Assembly (NCBI GenBank): GCA_029256105.1 | Contig: JAQSYO010000011.1 | Coordinates: 42,764 to 106,763 of the forward strand | Source of the DNA: Herbinix sp. | GTDB lineage: Bacteria > Bacillota > Clostridia > Lachnospirales > Lachnospiraceae | Reading direction: 5' to 3' | DNA length: 64,000 nucleotides | Shown here: in pieces, positions 43,521-51,537 of the stretch | Numbering within the stretch: the stretch's first letter is position 1 | How the letters are laid out: each line of letters starts with the position of its first letter | Translations under genes and position numbers: made by a program | The notes under the pieces: generated by a model | The model's database searches: none | Told to the model about the DNA's origin: nothing | What the model saw: only the letters and a program-made list of their open reading frames with translations

Positions 43521-44159
43521 ATGAAATACAAAGCAATTATTTTTGATTTGGATGGAGTAATCTGCCATACCGATCATTATCACTACCTTGCATGGAAACA
43601 GCTTGCAGATAAATTAGGGGTGTATTTTGATGAAACGATTAATAACAGATTACGAGGCGTGAGCAGGATGGAGAGTCTTGAGATTATCTTGGAAAGATTG
43701 GATGGACGGGTACTTACGAAGGAAGAAAAAGTAGAATTGGCAGAGGAAAAGAACGAACGATACAAAGAACTCCTAAAAAAGATGTCACCACAGGATTTGA
43801 GCCAAGAAGTTAAGGATACGTTGGATTTTCTGAGAACCCAAGGCTTGAAGCTCGCAATCGGCTCCTCCAGCAAAAATGCACGTCTTATCTTATCACAAAT
43901 AGGGTTGGAGAATTTCTTCGATGCGATTTCGGACGGCAATAATATTACCATGTCAAAGCCTCATCCGGAAGTATTCTTAAAGGCAGCAGAGTATCTTGGA
44001 ATTGAGCCTAAGGATTGTATGGTGGTGGAAGATGCAAAAGCTGGAATTGAAGCAGCTACGGTAGTCGGAATGGATAGTGGTGCAATTGGTGATGCTTGTG
44101 GATATCAACTTGCTACTTATGACTTACCTAAATTTTCTTCCATTCTTTGCTTTGCCTAA
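43521..44159 (+). CDS. pgmB: Beta-phosphoglucomutase
   Basis: The 212-residue HAD-superfamily enzyme has AIIFDLDGVICHTDHYHYLAW with nucleophile D9 and acid/base D11, GVSRMESLEIIL as the cap-domain specificity loop, GSSSKNARLIL (motif II) and SKPHPEVFL plus VVEDAKAGIEAA (motifs III and IV). It converts beta-glucose 1-phosphate from the GH65 enzyme to glucose 6-phosphate. ATG 43521 follows AGAAAGG. It is the last gene of the importer/phosphorylase locus, ended by the terminator at 44311. Confidence 0.95.
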   Translation: MKYKAIIFDLDGVICHTDHYHYLAWKQLADKLGVYFDETINNRLRGVSRMESLEIILERLDGRVLTKEEKVELAEEKNERYKELLKKMSPQDLSQEVKDTLDFLRTQGLKLAIGSSSKNARLILSQIGLENFFDAISDGNNITMSKPHPEVFLKAAEYLGIEPKDCMVVEDAKAGIEAATVVGMDSGAIGDACGYQLATYDLPKFSSILCFA

Positions 44160-44177
44160 TCAGTAATCTGGGATTAT

Positions 44178-44293
44178 ATATTTACGACTTAAATTTACGT
44201 TTGAAAATTACAACAAAAATTGCGACTAAAAATTTACGATTAAAAATTTTCAATTAATAATTTACGATTAATAAATTACGATTAAAAATTTGC
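44178..44293. repeat. Degenerate AT-rich tandem repeat (TTTACGATTAAAAA)
   Basis: Eight or so imperfect 12-15-bp units built on [T]TTACGATTAAAAA fill the gap after pgmB, ahead of its terminator. Confidence 0.75.
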
Positions 44294-44310
44294 TATAATA
44301 TATTTACAAA

Positions 44311-44353
44311 GAGAAAGACCTACTTTTTGATATCAGCAGGTCTTTCTCTTTTA
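44311..44353 (+). terminator. Intrinsic terminator of the GH65/pgmB operon
   Basis: GAGAAAGACCT pairs with AGGTCTTTCTC, followed by TTTT. The stem is strong and also works, with A-rich DNA opposite, for the convergent anti-sigma gene. Confidence 0.85.
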
Positions 44354-44427
44354 CCGTCTTTTTGTCTGAATATATGATAACTTTCGTATATCTGCATTCC
44401 TTATACTAAATTTTTTAGTGAATTTAT

Positions 44428-45168
44428 TTATTGCACTATGGACTGAATTACATGAACAAAGTCATCCTGTGATATGCCTTGGGAACCACTTAATTCATAA
44501 CCGATATCCTCATACATAAAAGTTGTGCAGTATGCATCAAGATCTTTGCTATAACCAATTACGATGTCTTCGCCATTGATTGTTGAGGTCTCTTCATTTT
44601 CAAGTTGATATTTTAAATCGGTCATAGGCAATGCTCCGTGTTGAAATCTTATCGATAGTGTTGCCCCCGTGCTTGGATTGCTAAAGTGATAGCCACTCAT
44701 CATAAACTCACTGCCATCTTCATTATAATAAATGAAAGCATCTTCCGATTTTTCTAAACCAGTCGGTAACCATAAGTTCAAATTCATATTTGCTTGCTTA
44801 AGATAGTTATCGTAGGATATTGTTTCCGTAGTTCCGTTCTCCGGAAGTCTGATTTTAGCACTGATTGCATTCGATATGTTGTTGATATTAAGATTTTCTA
44901 CGGTTTGAATATTCGCAACATCATTTCCCTTGCTTGGTGAATTATTGCCCAGACCTGGTAGAAAGGGGATCGTAGCAACAAGGGCGAAGGCGCAAACAGC
45001 TGGTGCAATATAACGCACTCTAAATATATTTTTTTTCGGTGAATTTTTCATAATTATCCTCCCATTATAAGGTATATTTGTTTTTTTTGAAATGTTTTCC
45101 CAATAATCCGGGGTGTGTTCTGATGAAGTCTTTAAGGCTTCTTTTACCTCCGCTTCAAATTTATTCAT
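44428..45168 (-). CDS. Membrane-anchored anti-sigma-like protein
   Basis: The 246-residue protein has a cytoplasmic N-terminus (about 1-50, helical), one membrane helix (about 53-71, YIAPAVCAFALVATIPFL) and an extracellular domain (about 95-246) with LNLWLPTGLEKSEDAFIYYNEDGSEFMMSGYHF and a closing VHVIQSIV helix, similar to the DUF4367-type outer domains of clostridial anti-sigma factors. It probably holds the ECF sigma factor inactive until an envelope signal arrives. Its ATG overlaps the sigma stop codon (ATGA), giving coupled synthesis. Confidence 0.8.
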   Translation of the reverse strand: MNKFEAEVKEALKTSSEHTPDYWENISKKTNIPYNGRIIMKNSPKKNIFRVRYIAPAVCAFALVATIPFLPGLGNNSPSKGNDVANIQTVENLNINNISNAISAKIRLPENGTTETISYDNYLKQANMNLNLWLPTGLEKSEDAFIYYNEDGSEFMMSGYHFSNPSTGATLSIRFQHGALPMTDLKYQLENEETSTINGEDIVIGYSKDLDAYCTTFMYEDIGYELSGSQGISQDDFVHVIQSIVQ

Positions 45169-45707
45169 CGTATTACCTCATCTTTCATTAATTGTTGCAA
45201 TTGGGCGATTGCACGTTTATATTGCCAACCTACTTTACCCAAGGTCATATTTAAGATTTGAGCAATTTCTCTAAAGGAGAGTTCTGTTAATAAATGTAAT
45301 TTGATGATTTCTTGCTGTACTGAATCAAGTCGACTTAAGTAGCGTTCGATATTAATTTCATTCGTTATACTTTCTTCAAAGCCATCGATACTTAATTCAG
45401 AGAAAACAGGCTCCGTTATATCACTTATTGCTATATTTTTTCTCTTACGTAGCGTATCGACCGCTACATTATGAGTAATACTCATGATCCAAGCTTTGGG
45501 ATTTTTGCCTTTTTTATAACTATCCGCGCTAGATAGTATCTTAATAAAAACATCTTGAGCAATATCTTCTGCTAATTGCCGATCTCTTGAAATGGTATAG
45601 GCATAAGAGAATACTGCCTGCCCCATAATTTCATAAATGTTTTTTAAGGCGATTGTTTCTTTGTTGGTAATACATTCTATATAATATTCTAATTGTTCCG
45701 TGATCAC
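45165..45707 (-). CDS. ECF-type RNA polymerase sigma factor
   Basis: The 180-residue sigma-70 family protein has region 2 (about 25-90: AVFSYAYTISRDRQLAEDIAQDVFIKIL, then KAWIMSITHNVAVDTLRKRK) and region 4 (about 125-175: LDSVQQEIIKLHLLTELSFREIAQILNMTLGKVGWQYKRA). No region 1 or 3, as usual in ECF factors. It directs polymerase to stress or envelope promoters; targets are not evident in the window. The start is GTG at 45707 after AAAGGAGG. It is first of a two-gene operon with its anti-sigma. Confidence 0.93.
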   Translation of the reverse strand: MITEQLEYYIECITNKETIALKNIYEIMGQAVFSYAYTISRDRQLAEDIAQDVFIKILSSADSYKKGKNPKAWIMSITHNVAVDTLRKRKNIAISDITEPVFSELSIDGFEESITNEINIERYLSRLDSVQQEIIKLHLLTELSFREIAQILNMTLGKVGWQYKRAIAQLQQLMKDEVIR

Positions 45708-46071
45708 TTTTTTAACCTCCTTTCCTTATATACGTATGGAGAACTCTTATTGTATGGGTTTTGAAATAAATTTTCAAATTTATTATTCATTAAGTCTTAG
45801 GATTAGTAATATTCTTCGCAACTTGCAGAAAATCAATAACTGCAGTAATTTTTATTTATAAGTCTATAGGATAGGTATTTTAAGAGGTAATGAAAATTGA
45901 CGATTGGAACGGATGACTTCTTATCATTTACTTAGTTTTATGGTATAATCTTCATAATATAAACACGTAATGTAACTATAGTAATGTATCAAAAACTCTC
46001 ATTTAAAAGCATAAAAAGAGAGGAAGTCAGGAAGAGAAAGCGGTAGACTTTAATGGAAGGGAGATTATGAT
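45708..46071. other. 364-bp divergent gap, no gene
   Basis: It lies between the ECF sigma gene (minus) and the AraC-type gene (plus). It should hold both promoters, and TATAAT at about 45944 is a possible -10 for the plus side without a clear -35. I see no operator repeat or RNA motif. Confidence 0.4.
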
Positions 46072-46926
46072 ATGGAATGGCTCGAAAGAATGAATGGTGC
46101 GATTGATTATATTGAGGATAATTTAGCTGAGGAGATTGATATGAATAAAGCTGCCAAAATAGCTTGCTGCTCTGTCTTTCATTTTCAAAGGATTTTTACA
46201 TTTGCCGCGGAAATGACTCCAAGTGAATATGTAAGACTTAGACGTATGACTCTTGCTGCATTTGATCTTCAGAATAGCTCCAATAAGGTAATTGATATCG
46301 CGCTTAAATATGGCTATAATTCTCCGACGGCCTTCACACGTGCATTCTTGAATGTGCATGGAATCACACCGAAAGCAGTAAGAGAGACTGGTATCTTGTT
46401 GAAGTCATTTCCTAAGATATCCTTTCAAATGTCGATTAAAGGAGGAAAAGAAATGAATTATAAGTTAGTTGAAAAACCCAGTATGAGGTTTGTAGGAAAG
46501 AAAGAAACCGTATCTAAGGTAGATGGACAGAATTTTATACGAATACCAAAGATTTGGCAGGAGTTGGGGGAGGATACGTTTAATGAGATACTCCAACTCT
46601 CTAATAATAACCCGACTGGGGTGATGGGAATTTGTGCAAACTTTATAGAAAACGCATTGGATTATTATATTGCAAGTTCCTCTAATGATAAAGTTCCTGA
46701 GAATATGGAGGAACTGGTTGTTCCCGCCGGTTTATGGGTAGTATTCCAATGTGTAGGACCTATGCCTAATGCAATGCAGGCGGTATGGAAACGAATTTAT
46801 ACCGAATGGTTTCCTTCCTCTGGTTATGAACATGCAGGTAGCGCAGAAATCGAATGGTATTCGGATGGAGATGGTTCGAAAGAGGATTATGTTAGTGAGA
46901 TATGGATTCCCATAGTTAAAAAGTAA
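46072..46926 (+). CDS. AraC-family regulator with GyrI-like effector domain
   Basis: The 284-residue protein has the AraC HTH pair at the N-terminus (about 5-105: INYIEDNLAEEIDMNKAAKIACCSVFHFQRIF type, then VIDIALKYGYNSPTAFTRAFLNVHGITP) followed by a GyrI-like ligand domain (about 125-284: YKLVEKPSMRFVG, AGLWVVFQCVGPMPNAMQAVWKRIYTEWFPSSGYE, EIWIPIVKK). This Rob/BltR-like build senses hydrophobic compounds and often activates efflux genes. It stands alone, with a strong terminator behind it. Confidence 0.92.
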   Translation: MEWLERMNGAIDYIEDNLAEEIDMNKAAKIACCSVFHFQRIFTFAAEMTPSEYVRLRRMTLAAFDLQNSSNKVIDIALKYGYNSPTAFTRAFLNVHGITPKAVRETGILLKSFPKISFQMSIKGGKEMNYKLVEKPSMRFVGKKETVSKVDGQNFIRIPKIWQELGEDTFNEILQLSNNNPTGVMGICANFIENALDYYIASSSNDKVPENMEELVVPAGLWVVFQCVGPMPNAMQAVWKRIYTEWFPSSGYEHAGSAEIEWYSDGDGSKEDYVSEIWIPIVKK

Positions 46927-46980
46927 AATGATGTAAGTGGATCAAGATTATGAGCTTATGTTAAGTAATAATTGATAGCT

Positions 46981-47016
46981 TAGTCAGCCAGGAGTAAATC
47001 CAGGCTGACTTTTTTA
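46981..47016 (+). terminator. Intrinsic terminator
   Basis: AGTCAGCC (46982-46989) pairs with GGCTGACT (47003-47010), and six T residues follow. Confidence 0.88.
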
Positions 47017-47138
47017 AATCCAGAATAGTTGATAAAAATCGACGTGATTATAATATTATTTGACATAAATGAATATAATAAAAAATTGATTATATAATTT
47101 AATAAAATAACTAATTGTATTAAAAATTCATAAATGTT

Positions 47139-47167
47139 TTGACAAATAAGAAAATTAAGAGTATAGT
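47139..47167 (+). promoter_or_regulatory. Sigma-A promoter of the bL25/Ctc gene
   Basis: TTGACA (47139-47144), 17 bp, TATAGT (47162-47167). The CIRCE element begins 10 bp downstream, over the likely transcription start. Confidence 0.8.
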
Positions 47168-47176
47168 CTAATTATT

Positions 47177-47203
47177 ATAGCACTCTAATGTAGCGAGTGC
47201 TAA
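47177..47203 (+). promoter_or_regulatory. CIRCE element (HrcA operator)
   Basis: ATAGCACTC, 9 bp, GAGTGCTAA: 17 of 18 positions match the CIRCE consensus TTAGCACTC-N9-GAGTGCTAA. It lies at the start of the transcript for the bL25/Ctc gene, so HrcA repression relieved by heat is expected. Confidence 0.9.
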
Positions 47204-47350
47204 GACCATATCACTAAAAAAAATTAATATATTAATGATGTATTTAAGCATGGTTTAATAGAATATTCTTTTGGGAAAACTTTCGTAAAGAACATTTATA
47301 AATCAAACATAAATAATCACTGGCTTTATAAGCCAAAAAGGAGATTGAAA

Positions 47351-47923
47351 ATGAACGAGATAACATTAGATGCAATCGAAAGAGCAGATGGAAAATTTAA
47401 AGAAAATGGTTATGTAGCAGGCATTCTTTACGGCGATGGTGTTGAGAAAGCAACAGCGGTAAAATTTGAAGAAAAATCATTAAATAGACTTCTTACCAGC
47501 CATGGAAACAGTGCTAAATTATGGATTAACATTAATAATAGCAAGAAATTTGGATTTATAAAAGAAGTACAAAGAAAACATCTTGTCAGAACTGTTACCC
47601 ACGTGGATGTGCAGATTGTTTCAAAAGATCATGAAATCAAGATAGCGATTCCGATTACTTATAAGGGTGATGATGTTCTAAGAACAAAACAACTTCAATT
47701 ACAAGTATATAAATCAGAAATAACTGTTTTTGGTAAGATGGCCTTGATGCCGGACGGTATCGAAGTAGATGTATCTGAGATGAACCTAAATGATACAATC
47801 ACGCTCGATAAATTAGGTTTGGATAAGCTTCTAAAAATAGAAAATGAAGATGCTGTATATGGAACGATAATTAATTTAAGAGCTTTGCCTGTTGAAGAAG
47901 TTGTTGAACCTGAGAAGAAATAA
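47351..47923 (+). CDS. rplY: 50S ribosomal protein bL25 / general stress protein Ctc
   Basis: The 190-residue two-domain (Ctc/TL5-type) bL25 has an N-terminal 5S-rRNA-binding barrel (about 1-90, with NGYVAGILYGDG and VTHVDVQIVSKD) and a C-terminal beta domain (about 92-180, IPITYKGDDVLR... VDVSEMNLNDTITLDKL). ATG 47351 follows AAGGAG (47338-47343). Ctc in Bacillus is stress-induced through sigma-B; here the promoter carries a CIRCE element instead, pointing to HrcA control. It is monocistronic with its own terminator. Confidence 0.93.
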   Translation: MNEITLDAIERADGKFKENGYVAGILYGDGVEKATAVKFEEKSLNRLLTSHGNSAKLWININNSKKFGFIKEVQRKHLVRTVTHVDVQIVSKDHEIKIAIPITYKGDDVLRTKQLQLQVYKSEITVFGKMALMPDGIEVDVSEMNLNDTITLDKLGLDKLLKIENEDAVYGTIINLRALPVEEVVEPEKK

Positions 47924-47986
47924 AAATACAAAACTTGATAACAGAAGGATTGAACTAGGACAATAAAATCATTCTTAATTCCAATG

Positions 47987-48028
47987 GAACTGCGCTCTAT
48001 GCTACGGAGCACAGTTCTCTTGTTTTAT
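47987..48028 (+). terminator. Intrinsic terminator of the bL25 gene
   Basis: GAACTGCGCTC pairs with GGAGCACAGTTC, followed by TCTTGTTTT. Confidence 0.7.
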
Positions 48029-48057
48029 AGACCTGCTACGGCGGGCAGATAGGCGTT

Positions 48058-48085
48058 CGTGTGAAAAATCAAGATTTTTCACACG
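48058..48085. repeat. 13-bp perfect palindrome (CGTGTGAAAAATC)
   Basis: CGTGTGAAAAATC and its reverse complement are separated by AA only. It is set in a relatively G+C-rich 90-bp stretch (48029-48118) between the bL25 terminator and the sugar nucleotidyltransferase gene. It looks like a dispersed repeat or REP-like element. Confidence 0.6.
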
Positions 48086-48143
48086 CAACTTTAAGCCTGC
48101 AGCCAAAAGTTTGTAGGTTATAAAGAAAGGTATGGGTATTTAC

Positions 48144-49247
48144 ATGAAAGCTTTATTTCTTGCTGGAGGAATGGGAACTAGATTACAACCCTTAACAGAT
48201 AATTTACCGAAGCCAATGGTATCAATTTTAAACAAACCATTGCTGGAGAGAACTATGCGTAATCTAAAAAAATGTGGCATATCAGAAGTAGTGATTAGCA
48301 CATGTTATCATCCGGAGTATATTGAAGAATATTTTGGAGATGGTACGAAGTTCGATTTGAAAATTAAATATATTGTTGAAGAAACTCCTATGGGTACCGG
48401 AGGTGCGATTAAAATGGCGGAAGAGTATTTTAATGAGCCCTTCCTCGTATTTAATTCAGATATATTGAGTGATATTGATATAAGTAAAATGATAGAGTTT
48501 CATCAATCTAAGAAAGCAGTCGCTAGTATAGCTGTAACAGAAGTACAGGACCCATCGATGTATGGCGTGATTGAATATGATAAAAATGGATATGCGATTA
48601 CGTTTAAAGAAAAGCCGAAAGCTGGAGAATCCACATCAAAATCGATTAATGCAGGTATTTATATTTTTGAACCTTCCATTTTTGCGGAGATTGCTTCTGA
48701 TCGAGCAGTTTCAATAGAAAGAGAAATATTTCCGAAACTTCTAAATAATAATCAAAAGATAAGTATTTATAAAAGTGGAAGTTATTGGATGGACATTGGT
48801 ACAATTCAAAAATACAGACAGGCACATTGGGATATCATGAGTGGCAAGTGTAAGTTAGTAGATTGCGACTTTAATAGCGAAAATGTTAGTATTGGTGAAA
48901 ATGTTACAATTCACCCTAGTGCTATCGTAGTTGGACCAGCATACATCGGAGATAATGCCAACATAGGAGCTAAGGTCATAATAAATCATTCTGTAATCGG
49001 AAACAATGTTTCTATCGGTGCGGAGAGCTCGATTATAGGAAGCGTTCTTTGGAATGACATAATTATCAGTAAAAAGGCTACTTTAGTAGATTCTGTTGTT
49101 ACCGCAAGTAGTTTTGAAGCTGATGAAATTGTATTACTGAAAACCTTAACGATTATAGAACCGCTCAGTACAAAGAAATTATCTGATGAGGCAATCGAGA
49201 AATCAGAGCTTACAAAAATTGAATTTAGAAAGGGTGATAAAATTTGA
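48144..49247 (+). CDS. Sugar-1-phosphate nucleotidyltransferase with left-handed beta-helix
   Basis: The 367-residue protein has an N-terminal nucleotidyltransferase domain: MKALFLAGGMGTRLQPLTDNLPKPM (G-rich loop, PKPM), NSDILSDID (metal Asp), EKPKAGE. The C-terminal hexapeptide-repeat helix is about 255-340 (VSIGENVTIHPSAIVVGPAYIGDNANIGAKV). It makes an NDP-sugar (GDP-mannose or NDP-glucose type) from a hexose 1-phosphate and NTP. ATG 48144 gives the standard family start; ATG 48132 overlaps the AAAGG site. It is first of a tightly coupled four-gene operon (TTGA overlap with the next gene). Confidence 0.9.
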   Translation: MKALFLAGGMGTRLQPLTDNLPKPMVSILNKPLLERTMRNLKKCGISEVVISTCYHPEYIEEYFGDGTKFDLKIKYIVEETPMGTGGAIKMAEEYFNEPFLVFNSDILSDIDISKMIEFHQSKKAVASIAVTEVQDPSMYGVIEYDKNGYAITFKEKPKAGESTSKSINAGIYIFEPSIFAEIASDRAVSIEREIFPKLLNNNQKISIYKSGSYWMDIGTIQKYRQAHWDIMSGKCKLVDCDFNSENVSIGENVTIHPSAIVVGPAYIGDNANIGAKVIINHSVIGNNVSIGAESSIIGSVLWNDIIISKKATLVDSVVTASSFEADEIVLLKTLTIIEPLSTKKLSDEAIEKSELTKIEFRKGDKI

Positions 49248-50443
49248 TTAGAACAAAATCATTTATCGACATTGCATTTTTAAGTACTTATCCTCCGCGT
49301 GAATGCGGTATTGCAACATTTACGGAGGATCTCATTACCACGATGGATTATAACGGAACCGTAAATACTCACGTAATCGCTATTAACAATTCAGAAGAAT
49401 GTTCTTATGATAAGAAGGTCATCGCTGAAATAAGGCGAAATGAGAGAAGCGATTATACGAACCTCGCCAGGAAATTAAATACTTCTAAAATTAAACTTTT
49501 AGTGATTGAGCATGAGTATGGAATTTATGGTGGAGACCATGGTGATTATATCCTTGACTTGATTAATAACCTTGAAATACCTGTCGTAACAACACTTCAT
49601 ACCATATTATCGGAACCTGATCCAAAACAAAGATTAATTATAAATGAACTTGGTAAAAAGAGTGAAAAGATTATAACTATGGCGCGAAACACCAAAGAAA
49701 TGCTTCAAACGATTTATGGTGTAGAGGAAGAAAAGATTGAAGTCATTCATCACGGAGTTCCAAAAAAACAATTCGAACCTAGGGAACTTCTAAAAAAGAA
49801 GTATGGCTTTATGAATAGACAGGTAATAAGTACCTTTGGATTGATCGGTCCCGGAAAAGGGATTGAACATGGGATAGAGGCTATCGCTAAGGTTGTAAAA
49901 AGTCACACTACAATTGAAAATAAAATCAAATATCACAAAGATGTACTATATTTAATTCTTGGCCAAACGCATCCAGCCTTGAAAGAGGAAGGAACGGCTT
50001 ATAGAAATAAGTTGGAGGAACTTGTTAATCAACTTGATATGGGTAAAAATATAAAGTTCGTTAATCGATACCTATCAAAAGATGAAATAATTCATTATTT
50101 GCAGTTGTCAGATATCTACATGACTCCATATTTAGCGAAGGATCAAGCAGTGAGTGGTACACTTGCATACGCAGTAGGCTATGGCAAGGCAATTGTTTCA
50201 ACACCTTATCTGTATGCCAAAGAAATGTTATCCGAAGGAAACGGTCTACTTGCTGAATTTAGCAACCCAGATTCCTTAGCGGTTTGCATCAAACAAATAT
50301 TAGACGATCCTTTTAAGAAAGCTAAGATGGAACGAAACACATTGAAGATTGGTAGAACGATGTATTGGGATAAGGTAGTTACACAGTATACGAATGTAAT
50401 TCTAAGTATCATTACTTCTAACACTGAAGTTGGTGAAGTATAA
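49244..50443 (+). CDS. GT4-type glycosyltransferase
   Basis: The 399-residue GT-B fold has IAFLSTYPPRECGIATFTEDL at the acceptor side (residues 9-28), IEHEYGIYGGDHGDY, and in the donor half STFGLIGPGKGIEHGIEAI, ILGQTHP, LSDIYMTPYLAKDQAVSGTLAYAVGYGKAIVSTPY (the E/G-rich nucleotide-sugar loop). It transfers a sugar, probably mannose or glucose, in a retaining fashion. The start is TTG at 49244, overlapping the previous stop. There is no membrane helix, so it acts in the cytoplasm. Confidence 0.9.
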   Translation: MIRTKSFIDIAFLSTYPPRECGIATFTEDLITTMDYNGTVNTHVIAINNSEECSYDKKVIAEIRRNERSDYTNLARKLNTSKIKLLVIEHEYGIYGGDHGDYILDLINNLEIPVVTTLHTILSEPDPKQRLIINELGKKSEKIITMARNTKEMLQTIYGVEEEKIEVIHHGVPKKQFEPRELLKKKYGFMNRQVISTFGLIGPGKGIEHGIEAIAKVVKSHTTIENKIKYHKDVLYLILGQTHPALKEEGTAYRNKLEELVNQLDMGKNIKFVNRYLSKDEIIHYLQLSDIYMTPYLAKDQAVSGTLAYAVGYGKAIVSTPYLYAKEMLSEGNGLLAEFSNPDSLAVCIKQILDDPFKKAKMERNTLKIGRTMYWDKVVTQYTNVILSIITSNTEVGEV

Positions 50444-51489
50444 TGAATGATACGGATAAGGGAATAATATTTACCAATTATCTATTTGCTCTATCTGATG
50501 ATGTGGGCATCTTTCAACATAGTATATATGGAATCCCTGATCTAAGTAAAGGATATACTACAGATGATAACTCAAGAGCCTTAATTTTAGCAGTAATGCT
50601 TTTTGAACGGTTTAAGCATAGGAAATATTTAAAGCTAATCTATAAATATTTGGGTTTTATGATCTATGCACAGAACGATAATGGAAAGTTTAAGAACTTT
50701 ATGAATTTCCAAAGAGAATTTCTTGAAGAGGAAGGATCCGAAGATTGTTTTGGAAGATGCTTATGGGCGTTAGGACGAACAATCTCAAGTCCCTCTATAC
50801 CTACAAATATAAAAAGAAGCTGCTGGCATATGGTCAATAAAGCCATAGAGCACTGGCCAAATCTTTCGTCGCCTAGGGCAAAAGCATATTCCATCGTTGG
50901 ACTAAGTTATATTGCCGAAAAACCTGAGGTATTTCCTTATATTGAACAATTAGCTATGTCCTTGGTTGATCAGTATAAGGAGCATAAGTCGGAGGATTGG
51001 CATTGGTTTGAGGATTATATAACTTATGGCAATTCCTTTTTCCCTTGGTCACTTATGAAAGCATTTGATATTCTTGGTACTATTATTTTTCTTGAAACTG
51101 CAAAGGAAAGCATGGAATTCCTTGAAAGTATTACACTGAAAGAGGATTATTTTAAACCAATTGGATGTAATGGTTGGCTTATGAAAGGGAAAGAACCGGC
51201 GGAATATGATGAACAACCGATCGAAGCATGTGAAACTTTACTTGCGTATCTGGAATTCTATGATATAACAAAAGAGAAAAAATATCTGGAGAACGCAGAA
51301 AAATGTTTTCATTGGTACAAAGGTCATAATTCGAAAGGGGTATCTTTAATAGATACTGTTACCGGTGCTATTTATGATGGTCTGAATGAGAACGGTTTGA
51401 ATTTGAATCAAGGCTCAGAAAGTTTAGTTTCTTATGGAATCGCATTTATGGAATTATCAAATTACTCAAATATTGATTCTCTAATTTGA
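50443..51489 (+). CDS. Alpha/alpha-barrel-like protein of glycan operon
   Basis: The 348-residue protein starts on the last base of the previous stop codon (TAATG). Its Trp/Tyr-rich helical pattern (DDNSRALILAVMLFE, GSEDCFGRCLWALGR, DWHWFEDYITYGNSFFPWSLMKA, YDEQPIEACETLLAYLEFYDI) suggests an (alpha/alpha)6 barrel like those of glycoside hydrolases or epimerases. Conserved acidic residues (D40-D41, E96-D97, E206-D207) could be catalytic. I do not know its activity. Its tight placement between GT4 and GH130 genes points to the same glycan. Such a domain is sometimes fused to GT4 enzymes. Confidence 0.75.
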   Translation: MNDTDKGIIFTNYLFALSDDVGIFQHSIYGIPDLSKGYTTDDNSRALILAVMLFERFKHRKYLKLIYKYLGFMIYAQNDNGKFKNFMNFQREFLEEEGSEDCFGRCLWALGRTISSPSIPTNIKRSCWHMVNKAIEHWPNLSSPRAKAYSIVGLSYIAEKPEVFPYIEQLAMSLVDQYKEHKSEDWHWFEDYITYGNSFFPWSLMKAFDILGTIIFLETAKESMEFLESITLKEDYFKPIGCNGWLMKGKEPAEYDEQPIEACETLLAYLEFYDITKEKKYLENAEKCFHWYKGHNSKGVSLIDTVTGAIYDGLNENGLNLNQGSESLVSYGIAFMELSNYSNIDSLI

Positions 51490-51537
51490 ATGTGAGTAGA
51501 AGAGTGTACCGAAAATAGGAATAAATTGGAGGACAAA

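Noticed and set aside
43583..43951. 122-codon minus-strand frame
   Set aside because: It is antisense to pgmB and explained by that gene's codon use.
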